Assembly: GCA_946479665.1 (NCBI GenBank)
Contig: CAMLGO010000055.1
Location: forward strand, 1 to 5,891
Reading direction: 5' to 3'
DNA: 5,891 nt
From: an uncultured Candidatus Saccharibacteria bacterium
Lineage (GTDB): Bacteria; Patescibacteria; Saccharimonadia; Saccharimonadales; UBA6022
In this document: one piece after another, positions 1 to 5,891 of the stretch
Numbering within the stretch: the first letter of the stretch is position 1
Layout: each line of letters starts with the position of its first letter
Notes under the pieces: generated by a model
Database searches by the model: none
What the model saw: only the letters and a program-made list of their open reading frames with translations
What the model was told of the DNA's origin: nothing
Made by a program: the position numbers and the translations under genes

Positions 1-3000
1 CGACTGAATACGTAAACGTCGTCGCCTAGACCGCCAGACAGCGTGTCGCTACCTACACCGCCTAGCAGTGTATCATTGCCTTCATTAGCATATAGGGAGT
101 CATTGCCACTACCGCCATTTAGTACGTCATCACCAGCTCCGCCCTGCAAATAGTCATTGCCATCTAGACCCTGGAAGGTGAAGTTGCCATTATCCCAGGC
201 ATAGAAGTTATCATCGCTCCCGGTACCAGTGACGTTGTGTACTGCATTATAAATATCACTTTGCATCCAGGTTGTCCCGTCGGCAAAGACGATATTTTCT
301 ACGACATTTTGTGGCGTGGCGTAATTGCCAGAGTAGTTGCCATACCCGCCAAAATAGCGATAGATCGTTACTTTATCGTCAGTGCCAATAACACTCAGCT
401 CGAGATTGTAACTATAACCATTATCGGCCGTGGTGCGTCTCACGGCTATATCGGCAGGGGTAATGTCTGCGGCAAATTGCAGCGTGTCTACACCACCCTC
501 TTCGGAAATAGTGTCTTGACCATCACCCAGTGCAAAGACGTAGGCGTCATCACCCTGACCACCCGCGAGGTTGTCATTACCCGTGTCGCCTACTAGCAGA
601 TCATTACCACTACTGCCATACAGACTGTCTTGTCCAGCGCCTCCATGCAGTGCATCATCACCGCTGCCGCCGCTAAGGTAGTCATCGCCACCCTCACCAC
701 TAAGCGTAAATGCCGAGTTATCCCATGCCGATAAACTATCTCCGTTGCCCGTACCAGTTACGTTATGTACTGTGTCGTAGATATCACTTTGCGTCCATAC
801 TGTACCGTCGGCAAATTCTACCGACTCTATCACTTGCCCAGGTCGAGCGACTGTACCAACGTAGTTCTGGTATGCGCCAAAATGTTGTGTCACGGTAATT
901 TTATCGTCCGTGCCTGCTATGGTGATTTCTAAGTTATACTCATAGCCGCTGGTGCTAGGTACTCGAGCTAGATGCACATCAGCTGGATTAATGCCGGTAC
1001 CAAATTTAATCTTGTCAGTTCCATTACTCTCGTAAATAGTATCCTGGCCGTCACCTATGTTAAAGACATAAGTATCATCACCTTCACCGGCTTGAAGATA
1101 GTCGTCTCCCGCGCCACCTTCCAGTAGATCATCTCCCGTAGCGCCACTTAAAGTATCGTGACCGTCGCCGCCCTGCAGGGTGTCATTACCATTACCACCG
1201 CTCAACGAGTCGTTGCCGGTATCACCAGTAAAAGTGAAGCTCGATTCGTCCCAAGCATATAGGTTGTCGTCGCCTACTGTGCCGGTGACATTATGGACTG
1301 TGTTGTAAATATCATTTTGTGTCCATACAGTGCCATCTGCGAATTCAATCCTCTCTATCACCTGCTCAGGTCGAACCACGGTACCGACGTAATTCTGGTA
1401 GGCGCCGAAGTGTTGTGTGACTGTGATCTTATCGGTTGTCCCAGCGATGGTAATTTCTAAGTTATATTCATAGCCGCTGGTGCTAGGTACTCGTGCGATA
1501 TGAATATCCGCAGGGTCAACGCCAGCACCAAATCGGATAGTGTCGCTGCCGCCACCTTCATAAATAGTATCTTGACCGTCGCCTACGTTGAAGACATACA
1601 CGTCATCATCTGTGCCACCTTGCAGGTAGTCATCTCCAGTCCCGCTATCTAGCAGGTCGCTGCCTGCACCTCCGCTCAGTGAATCATTTCCAGCTCCACC
1701 GTACAAGTTGTCATTTCCAGCTCCACCATTCAGTGAATCATTGCCGTTTTCACCGCTAAAAGCGAAGCTTGAATTATCCCATGCGTACAAATTATCATCG
1801 CTTCCACTGCCAGTGACGTTATGCACCGTGTCGTAAATATCACTCTGAGTCCACATAGTGCCATCTGCGAATTCAATCTTCTCTATCACTTGCTCGGGTC
1901 GGGCCACAGTACCGACGTAATTCTGGTATGCACCAAAATGCTGGGTGACCGTGATCTTGTCATCAGTTCCCGCTACGGTAATCTCTAAGTTATATTCATA
2001 ACCGCTGGTGCTCGGAACGCGTGCGACTTTTACGTCCGCAGGATTAATACCTGCACCGAATCGGATGGTGTCATTTCCACTACCTTCGTAGATTGTGTCT
2101 TGTCCATCGCCGATGTTGAAGACGTACACGTCGTCGCCTTCGCCAGCTTGCAGATAGTCATTGCCGCTTCCACCTACGAGTGTGTCATTTCCACTACCGC
2201 CACTGATAGAGTCATTTCCATTACCAGCCTGAAGTGTGTCGTTTCCACTATTACCTGCGATATAGTCGTCCCCGTCGCCACTGATAATCGTAAAGCCACT
2301 ACCATCCCAACCGTAAATATAGTCAGCACCATCAGTGCCCGTAACGGCATGGGCCTTATCGTAGAGTACTGTCAAATCCCATTCAGTCTCATCGGCAAAC
2401 ACAATCTTCTCTATCACTTGCTCGGGTCGAGCCACGGTACCGACGTAATTCTGGTAGGCGCCGAAGTGCTGCGTTATGGTGATCTTGTCTGCTGTACCAG
2501 CAATAGTTAGCTCTAGGTCGTAGCTATGTCCATCGCTTCCCGTAACGCGTGAAACTGTGACGTCTGTAGGGTTAATACCCTCGCCAAAGCGGATAGTATC
2601 AGTCCCACCATCTTCGTAAATGGTATCGTGACCATCGCCAACGTTGAAGACGTATGTGTCGTCGCCGTTGCCACCTTGCAGGTAGTCGTTACCCTCACCG
2701 CCAACAATGAGATCATTTCCGCCGCTCGTCCACACGATGTCGTCGCCACTACCAGCATCAATAATGTCATCCTGGTCACTGAAGCCACTTATACTGTCAT
2801 CGGCCGCTGTTCCGAGTGTTATGCGAGCTTTTTCTTTTATTGTTGCGACGTCCCAGATGGTGCCATCTGCAAAGATGATCTGTTCAATCTTATTACCGTT
2901 CTCGCCGATATCATACGACCAGTAGCCAGAGTAATAGTAACGAGAGAAGTACTGCTCGATTACAATCTTATCGTCAGTGCCGATAATACTAAGTTCAAGA

Positions 3001-5822
3001 TTGCTGCCGTTACGTCTTACAAAGACGTCCTCAGGAGTAATATCTTCAAAGAAGCGTATAGTATCAATGTTACCTACAGATGCATCTCGATCAATGATCG
3101 TGTCGATGCCATCGTCGCGACCAAACATATATGTGTCGTTGCCGGACCCTCCTTGAATGGAGTCATTTCCGCTGCCGCCATACAGCATGTCGCCTCCAGC
3201 GGAGCCTATGAGGGTGTCATTGCCGGAGCTACCATACAGCACGACATCCGAGGTTGTGTTTGCTACAAGATAATCATCACCATCGCCGCCGTCTACGAAA
3301 AGGTTATTGCCGTTTGTATATAGCGAGTCAGAACCTGTCGATCCAACTAATATGCTACTCGTTGCAGTGTCAATAGCTCTTGCATAAGTTGGCGATTGGA
3401 CTGCGTAGTAGTTTCGAAAATCCAAGAAGCTCTCGCTATTTTGAAAGCCGTAATAGCGCACAACACGAGACAGCTCTCCTAGAAGAGTGAGACCCTGAGC
3501 TTCGTCAGAGCTTAGCGTAGAATCAATTTCAGCCTTTACGCCAGAGAAGGATATAGTACCGTCCTCGGTTTCAGTTATAAGATTGAGTATGCTACTTAAA
3601 TGAGTCTGGCCTACAAGGTCAGCATATAATGTGTCGGTCAGCATTCTGTAAGATGACTCGAGTAATGCAATCGCGTTAGCCTGGCTTGGATTACCAGCAA
3701 ACTCTGTGCCGAAGAATTTCTCCATTACGGCAAGTTTTTGCGCATCGAACAGTCCGCCTCGACTTTGAGGGTCTACCGAATCGGTTCCTGACCATTTATG
3801 AATGATTTGCTGAAAAAGAGACTGTCTCGCTGCAGCATCATTTTCAATGGCAAATTGCTGGACCAAGTCCTGTAGTAGCCCGGTGGTATCATCTAGCATG
3901 GCCTTTCGCAGAGACACCACCAAGCCAGCACCCTGTATATTCGGGAGATCGATAATATCCTGGGGTATATTGGTAATCGATTCCTCAATGGAGTTACGTG
4001 TGTCACGTTGGAATAAGTACTCTCCAATAGAAGCAACCGTTCCATCATCTCTTGTAAATTCTCCGGCACGAACCTGGATATTATTTGAGGCATCAGTAAA
4101 GCCTGTATTTAGGAATGATAATCCAATCGTCACGATACCAAGCTCAAGTAGCGCCTTCAATTCACCAGCGTCGCTAATGCCATCGCCGTCAAGGTCTTGC
4201 CATACACGAAGTAAAGAATATATAGAATCGTCTGCGTTAATAACCCCATCCGCATTTAGATCGTACTCGGCTAAAGCTGCAAATCCACTTGATGCATATG
4301 TAGTGCTGTCGGCTAAAAGAGTCTGGTCGCCAAAGAGCTCATTGGCGTTTTCGATTATTCCATCCATATCGCGATCAAGTACTAAAAGTCCATCGTCGCC
4401 CTTAACCCAGCTAGTATTCTCGGCAAGGCCATTATTATCAAGATCGAAAAAAGCATTAGATCCAATAAGAGGTGTTGTCTCAATACCGTCTCCATCAAGA
4501 TCAAGTACTAATGGATCAACTCGGCGAACATTAGCAACGCCCGCCTGTATCATTCCAACAGCTGGTTTATCGAGCCTACCTTCTTGAATCTGGCGCCTAT
4601 AGAGATCAATGATGCCGTTAGCAAAAGCGATCTGATCGTGGCTGTAGCGTTGGATCAAACCTGCTGTATCGATCGTATTTGGGCGAAAATAGAATATACC
4701 GTCTAGCTGAAATACGTCGAGGGGCATGGTCTGAGTAGATTCATGCGTATTATAGGGTTTGCCTATTGATGCCTCGATAACACTCATGGCCACTGTAATT
4801 TGAAGCAAGTCGCGGACTTTAGAGAATCCAGCCTGTGAATCCACTGTCGACGTCATACCATAGGTTTTAGGCGCATTTGGATCCGAGCTCGGATTTTCAA
4901 CTAGCAGTTCATCGAGGTTATGGTGAGATGTATTAAGAAAACCCGTACCTCCTTCTCCGCCAGTCCCTACATAACCTTTATATACGGCCAGCGTATCCTC
5001 TAGAGTAAACCCGTCATTCGTAGAATCCAAGTCACGTTTATTTTCATTAATTACATCCGAAAGTCTACTCAGGCTCGCCCATTTAGCAAGTATGTTATTG
5101 TCAATACCTGCTAGGCGAGTTTGTAGCGCTTCAACAATAGCTTCGAAATCAACCCTAGTGTAGTCCGTCTCATCATTACCGATATGACGAATGGTTCGAC
5201 CTAAGTCGTTTCCGTTGTACATACCCACCCAATCATATGAATTTACATGATCAACGCTACGATCATAGAAAGAGGCCCATTTCGAGTCGAAATTAGGATC
5301 AACTGATTTAATTGCAGGTACTGGGCTAATTGCGTTGAAGGTCTCTGAATAGCCCATCCCATCCGTGGCGTAGGTCATAAATTGTGCGATAGCGCCACCA
5401 AGAGAATGGCCCGTAAAGCTTACATTAATAGATGGATAGTCATCCTGTACTGATTCAAAAAATGTATTTGCCTCAATGAACTGATACGGAAGGTGGCCAT
5501 TTGCAACATTAATATCGGTTCCGAAGTCACTTGCCGCCGTTCCAAAATGCGGCTCTGTTCCGCGAAATGAATATACTTGTTCTCCAGTGGCAGGATTCCG
5601 GAAAGCCATACCCGAGAAACCCTGATCGGTATTCGGTTGAAAACCAATAAGTTCCCAGCTGCCAATACTATCAAGGGCCTTGAGGACGGGCTCACCTTCA
5701 TGTTCAACAGGGTACTTCGTAATCAGATCGCTAATCGTTAATTCATCGTCAACATCACCTTGACTAAAATTGTTATATGCAAATTGTGAAATTGCCAGGT
5801 ACTGCTCAGTTGTGAGTGACAT
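1..5822 (-). CDS. Giant RTX calcium-binding protein with N-terminal lipase-like domain (C-terminus missing)
   Basis: A single frame runs from the ATG at 5822-5820 to the left edge without a stop: 1940 codons plus two bases. Frame was checked at many anchors, including FRGT, GHSLGG, the Asp-rich loops and every YVF motif, and no frameshift was found. Domain order is hydrolase (about 55-220), unassigned region (221-434), EF-hand-like loops (435-568), helical region (569-825), then RTX nonapeptides mixed with repeated calcium-binding-related domains (826 to the end). There is no N-terminal signal peptide and I saw no cysteine codon; both fit type I secretion, whose signal would lie at the missing C-terminus. 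The likely role is a secreted or surface-held lipase or esterase that folds on extracellular calcium; the substrate cannot be told. The start is supported by a GAGGAG ten bases upstream, although the frame has no stop between it and the window edge. The family is near certain; the enzymatic function is inferred from motifs. Confidence 0.95.
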   Translation of the reverse strand, partial: MSLTTEQYLAISQFAYNNFSQGDVDDELTISDLITKYPVEHEGEPVLKALDSIGSWELIGFQPNTDQGFSGMAFRNPATGEQVYSFRGTEPHFGTAASDFGTDINVANGHLPYQFIEANTFFESVQDDYPSINVSFTGHSLGGAIAQFMTYATDGMGYSETFNAISPVPAIKSVDPNFDSKWASFYDRSVDHVNSYDWVGMYNGNDLGRTIRHIGNDETDYTRVDFEAIVEALQTRLAGIDNNILAKWASLSRLSDVINENKRDLDSTNDGFTLEDTLAVYKGYVGTGGEGGTGFLNTSHHNLDELLVENPSSDPNAPKTYGMTSTVDSQAGFSKVRDLLQITVAMSVIEASIGKPYNTHESTQTMPLDVFQLDGIFYFRPNTIDTAGLIQRYSHDQIAFANGIIDLYRRQIQEGRLDKPAVGMIQAGVANVRRVDPLVLDLDGDGIETTPLIGSNAFFDLDNNGLAENTSWVKGDDGLLVLDRDMDGIIENANELFGDQTLLADSTTYASSGFAALAEYDLNADGVINADDSIYSLLRVWQDLDGDGISDAGELKALLELGIVTIGLSFLNTGFTDASNNIQVRAGEFTRDDGTVASIGEYLFQRDTRNSIEESITNIPQDIIDLPNIQGAGLVVSLRKAMLDDTTGLLQDLVQQFAIENDAAARQSLFQQIIHKWSGTDSVDPQSRGGLFDAQKLAVMEKFFGTEFAGNPSQANAIALLESSYRMLTDTLYADLVGQTHLSSILNLITETEDGTISFSGVKAEIDSTLSSDEAQGLTLLGELSRVVRYYGFQNSESFLDFRNYYAVQSPTYARAIDTATSSILVGSTGSDSLYTNGNNLFVDGGDGDDYLVANTTSDVVLYGSSGNDTLIGSAGGDMLYGGSGNDSIQGGSGNDTYMFGRDDGIDTIIDRDASVGNIDTIRFFEDITPEDVFVRRNGSNLELSIIGTDDKIVIEQYFSRYYYSGYWSYDIGENGNKIEQIIFADGTIWDVATIKEKARITLGTAADDSISGFSDQDDIIDAGSGDDIVWTSGGNDLIVGGEGNDYLQGGNGDDTYVFNVGDGHDTIYEDGGTDTIRFGEGINPTDVTVSRVTGSDGHSYDLELTIAGTADKITITQHFGAYQNYVGTVARPEQVIEKIVFADETEWDLTVLYDKAHAVTGTDGADYIYGWDGSGFTIISGDGDDYIAGNSGNDTLQAGNGNDSISGGSGNDTLVGGSGNDYLQAGEGDDVYVFNIGDGQDTIYEGSGNDTIRFGAGINPADVKVARVPSTSGYEYNLEITVAGTDDKITVTQHFGAYQNYVGTVARPEQVIEKIEFADGTMWTQSDIYDTVHNVTGSGSDDNLYAWDNSSFAFSGENGNDSLNGGAGNDNLYGGAGNDSLSGGAGSDLLDSGTGDDYLQGGTDDDVYVFNVGDGQDTIYEGGGSDTIRFGAGVDPADIHIARVPSTSGYEYNLEITIAGTTDKITVTQHFGAYQNYVGTVVRPEQVIERIEFADGTVWTQNDIYNTVHNVTGTVGDDNLYAWDESSFTFTGDTGNDSLSGGNGNDTLQGGDGHDTLSGATGDDLLEGGAGDDYLQAGEGDDTYVFNIGDGQDTIYESNGTDKIKFGTGINPADVHLARVPSTSGYEYNLEITIAGTDDKITVTQHFGAYQNYVGTVARPGQVIESVEFADGTVWTQSDIYDTVHNVTGTGNGDSLSAWDNSAFTLSGEGGDDYLSGGSGDDALHGGAGQDSLYGSSGNDLLVGDTGNDNLAGGQGDDAYVFALGDGQDTISEEGGVDTLQFAADITPADIAVRRTTADNGYSYNLELSVIGTDDKVTIYRYFGGYGNYSGNYATPQNVVENIVFADGTTWMQSDIYNAVHNVTGTGSDDNFYAWDNGNFTFQGLDGNDYLQGGAGDDVLNGGSGNDSLYANEGNDTLLGGVGSDTLSGGLGDDVYVFS
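15..542 (-). repeat. Supermodule 5: divergent copy at the end of the visible array
   Basis: Residues 1761-1936. The length is still exactly 176, but the first half departs from modules 1-4: YVFALGDG, ITPADIAVRR, LELSVIGTDDKV, YRYFGGYGNYSGNYATPQNV. These features resemble the short module 0 (ITPEDVFVRR, LSIIGTDDKI). The second half returns to the array type, with VHNVTG and YAWDNGNFTF followed by RTX repeats that include the irregular YANEGNDTL. The next module starts at base 14 and is cut. Confidence 0.86.
543..1070 (-). repeat. Supermodule 4
   Basis: Residues 1585-1760. It keeps VPSTSGYEYNLEIT and HFGAYQNYVGT. It has DKIKFGTG where other inner copies have DTIRFGAG, and PGQVIESVEF where they have PEQVIEKIEF. 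The linker is SAWDNSAFTL. Several nonapeptides are off-consensus (GGAGQDSLY, GSSGNDLLV, GDTGNDNLA), so this roll may bind calcium less evenly. Confidence 0.88.
1071..1598 (-). repeat. Supermodule 3
   Basis: Residues 1409-1584. It is close to module 2 in the first half (VPSTSGYEYNLEIT) and has VVRPEQVIERIEF where modules 1 and 2 have VARPEQVIEKI. The linker is YAWDESSFTF. The nonapeptides include GGDGHDTLS and an Ala-Thr substitution in GATGDDLLE. Over the HFGAYQNY-coding segment its DNA is closer to module 1 than to its neighbour module 2. Confidence 0.9.
1599..2126 (-). repeat. Supermodule 2
   Basis: Residues 1233-1408. It is a typical inner copy: FGAGINPADVKVARVPSTSG, HFGAYQNYVGT, IEFADGTMWTQSDIYDTV, VHNVTG and YAWDNSSFAF. 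Its nonapeptides repeat GGAGND three times and end with a weaker DSGTGDDYL and GGTDDDV, where an Asp replaces a Gly. Confidence 0.9.
2127..2654 (-). repeat. Supermodule 1
   Basis: Residues 1057-1232. It shares the HFGAYQNYVGT core with modules 2-4. Its first half (VTGSDGHSYDLELT) differs from the VPSTSGYEYNLEIT of those copies. It has FADET where all other copies have FADGT, and AHAVTG and YGWDGSGF in place of VHNVTG and YAWDNSSF. Its five nonapeptides are very regular (GNSGNDTLQ, GNGNDSISG, GGSGNDTLV, GGSGNDYLQ). Confidence 0.9.
2655..3131 (-). repeat. Supermodule 0: short divergent copy (159 residues)
   Basis: Residues 898-1056, from the tyrosine of YMFGRDDG to the residue before the next YVF. 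It has the same order as the following modules: DTIRFFEDITPEDVFVRR, LELSIIGTDDKI, then IEQIIFADGTIW, which is the haemolysin-type calcium-binding-related pattern. About four RTX nonapeptides follow. It is 17 residues shorter than the others. It lacks the Trp-containing linker and carries an aromatic insert (SRYYYSGYWSYD) where the others have HFGAYQNY. It looks like the least altered or most diverged member of the array. Confidence 0.8.
3132..3347 (-). repeat. First RTX nonapeptide block
   Basis: Residues 826-897. Glycine- and aspartate-rich nonapeptides of the GGxGxDxux type begin imperfectly (VGSTGSDSLYTNG) and become regular: DGGDGDDYL, GSSGNDTLI, GSAGGDMLY, GGSGNDSIQ, GGSGNDTYM. Such repeats form calcium-loaded parallel beta-rolls in this family. 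The block is interrupted after the second repeat by a non-consensus stretch, VANTTSDVVLY, so it probably forms a short roll with one weak turn. Confidence 0.88.
3348..4118 (-). other. Mostly helical linker region typical of large RTX proteins
   Basis: Residues 569-825. After a short strand-rich part come LPNIQGAG at 626, amphipathic stretches such as LLQDLVQQFAIE, then HKWSGTDSVDPQSRGG at about 675-690 and FDAQKLAVMEKFFG. From memory, the LPN..G.G and KW.G.D..DP.SRG patterns recur between the Asp-rich loops and the RTX region of other large RTX proteins. No catalytic motif is visible. It probably serves as a structural spacer before the repeats. Confidence 0.6.
4119..4520 (-). other. Protein domain: Asp-rich EF-hand-like calcium-binding loops
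   Basis: Residues 435-568. Five loops resemble calcium-binding DxDxDG sequences: DLDGDG at 441, DLDNNG at 460, DRDMDG at 483, DLNADG at 521 and DLDGDG at 543. They are joined by motifs often seen together in large proteobacterial RTX proteins: VDPLVLDLDGDG, DDGLLVLDRD, NELFGD, and a final VWQDLDGDG then ELKALLELGI. The first and last loops are the most canonical. The second and fourth have Asn or Ala at usual ligand or Gly positions and may bind more weakly. Calcium binding is inferred from the loops. Confidence 0.8.
4521..5162 (-). other. Unassigned domain between hydrolase and EF-hand-like region
   Basis: Residues 221-434. I do not recognise a family. The first part looks helical (for example LQTRLAGIDNNILAKWASL). 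It is followed by a Gly-rich turn, GTGGEGGTG, and later an aromatic stretch, FQLDGIFYFRPNT. It contains no RTX nonapeptides and no membrane segment. It may complete the hydrolase (a lid or cap) or act as a spacer. Confidence 0.5.
5163..5660 (-). other. Protein domain: class-3-lipase-like alpha/beta hydrolase
   Basis: Residues about 55-220. FRGT at 86-89 matches the oxyanion-hole strand of class 3 lipases and related Mbeg1-like hydrolases. GHSLGG at 138-143 is the nucleophile elbow, with Ser140 as nucleophile. Further on, VNSYDWVG places Asp197 and RTIRHIG places His213, in the order and spacing expected for the acid and base of the triad. The domain begins close to the N-terminus, as in other RTX proteins with an enzymatic head. 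The fold call is firm from the motifs. Lipase, phospholipase or esterase activity, and the assignment of Asp197 and His213, are inferences. Confidence 0.82.
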
Positions 5823-5832
5823 ATTTAGTAAA

Positions 5833-5838
5833 CTCCTC
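5833..5838 (-). promoter_or_regulatory. Ribosome binding site of the RTX gene
   Basis: On the minus strand GAGGAG lies ten bases before the ATG at 5822. It is a strong Shine-Dalgarno match at slightly long spacing. It decides the start, because the reading frame stays open upstream to the window edge and a TTG at 5861-5859 would otherwise also be possible. Confidence 0.8.
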
Positions 5839-5891
5839 GCTTTGATTGTACGCTGAGGCAATGGTCTAGTGCTGTATCTAATGAGCCTAGC

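Larger units (their letters stand above)
15..2654 (-). repeat. Tandem array of five 528-bp (176-residue) supermodules
   Basis: The tyrosine of each YVF motif falls at residues 1057, 1233, 1409, 1585, 1761 and 1937, that is at bases 2654, 2126, 1598, 1070, 542 and 14. The spacing is exactly 528 bp five times in a row. Each unit has the order: YVF.(V/I/L)GDG.DTI, a calcium-binding-related domain ending in FAD(G/E)T.W, a VHNVTG segment, an AWDNSSF-like linker, and about five RTX nonapeptides. Similarity is visible at the DNA level as well as in the protein, which points to tandem duplication. The array continues past the left edge. Confidence 0.93.

Noticed and set aside
15..2654. Regular repeats that could suggest a CRISPR array
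   Set aside because: The period is 528 bp, the repeats are coding and in frame, and the 27-base nonapeptide-coding repeats vary at codon third positions. There are no short identical repeats with unique spacers.
2513..2788. Minus-strand open frames at 2513-2788, 3893-4093 and 5420-5707
   Set aside because: They are in other frames of the same strand, inside the RTX gene, and show no motifs. The main frame carries all recognisable domains across these positions.
2628..3323. Plus-strand open frame of 231 codons, and similar ones at 237-596, 2100-2510 and 3847-4587
   Set aside because: They lie antisense to the RTX gene. Their Val/Ile/Thr-rich or Ser/Pro-rich translations are what the reverse strand of Gly-Asp-Asn repeats or ordinary coding sequence yields. 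None has a recognisable domain or a convincing ribosome binding site.
1..5822. Possible pseudogene or frameshift in the repeat region
   Set aside because: The frame is the same at the start codon, at every domain motif and at all YVF anchors down to base 3, so there is no internal break. The lack of a stop is due to the window edge.
5845..5850. TACAAT on the minus strand as a possible -10 box
   Set aside because: It lies only a few bases before the ribosome binding site and no fitting -35 hexamer is seen about 17 bases upstream. With only 69 bases before the start codon, the promoter is probably outside the window.

Overview
The whole window is essentially one very large gene read on the minus strand. 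It starts at an ATG at 5822-5820 behind a good ribosome binding site. It then stays open in a single frame for 1940 codons until it runs off the left edge at base 1, so the C-terminus is missing. The product is an RTX-type (repeats-in-toxin) calcium-binding protein of the type I secretion class, carrying an N-terminal lipase-like alpha/beta hydrolase domain. All other open frames, on either strand, overlap this gene and look like shadows of its repetitive, Asp/Gly-rich coding sequence.

Layout in protein order (right to left in the window): residues about 55-220, a class-3-lipase-like hydrolase with FRGT, GHSLGG and a candidate Ser140/Asp197/His213 triad; 221-434, an unassigned linker domain; 435-568, five Asp-rich EF-hand-like loops in a domain common in large RTX proteins; 569-825, a mostly helical region; 826-897, the first block of RTX nonapeptides; 898-1056, a first 159-residue supermodule; 1057-1936, five tandem supermodules of exactly 176 residues (528 bp) each; then the first residues of another one, cut by the edge. 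Each supermodule pairs a domain related to the haemolysin-type calcium-binding-related family with a short Trp-containing linker and several RTX nonapeptides.

The organism is probably a Gram-negative proteobacterium, because this architecture is typical of type I secreted proteins there. The moderate base composition and lack of a strong codon bias would fit a marine or environmental gammaproteobacterium, but the species cannot be told from this sequence. No secretion genes (ABC transporter, membrane fusion protein), RNA genes, insertion sequences or CRISPR arrays are present. The likely working model is export of an unfolded chain through a type I system, calcium-driven folding of the RTX blocks outside the cell, and display or release of the hydrolase domain. 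The most notable feature is the exact 528-bp periodicity, with homogeneous inner copies and divergent outer ones.
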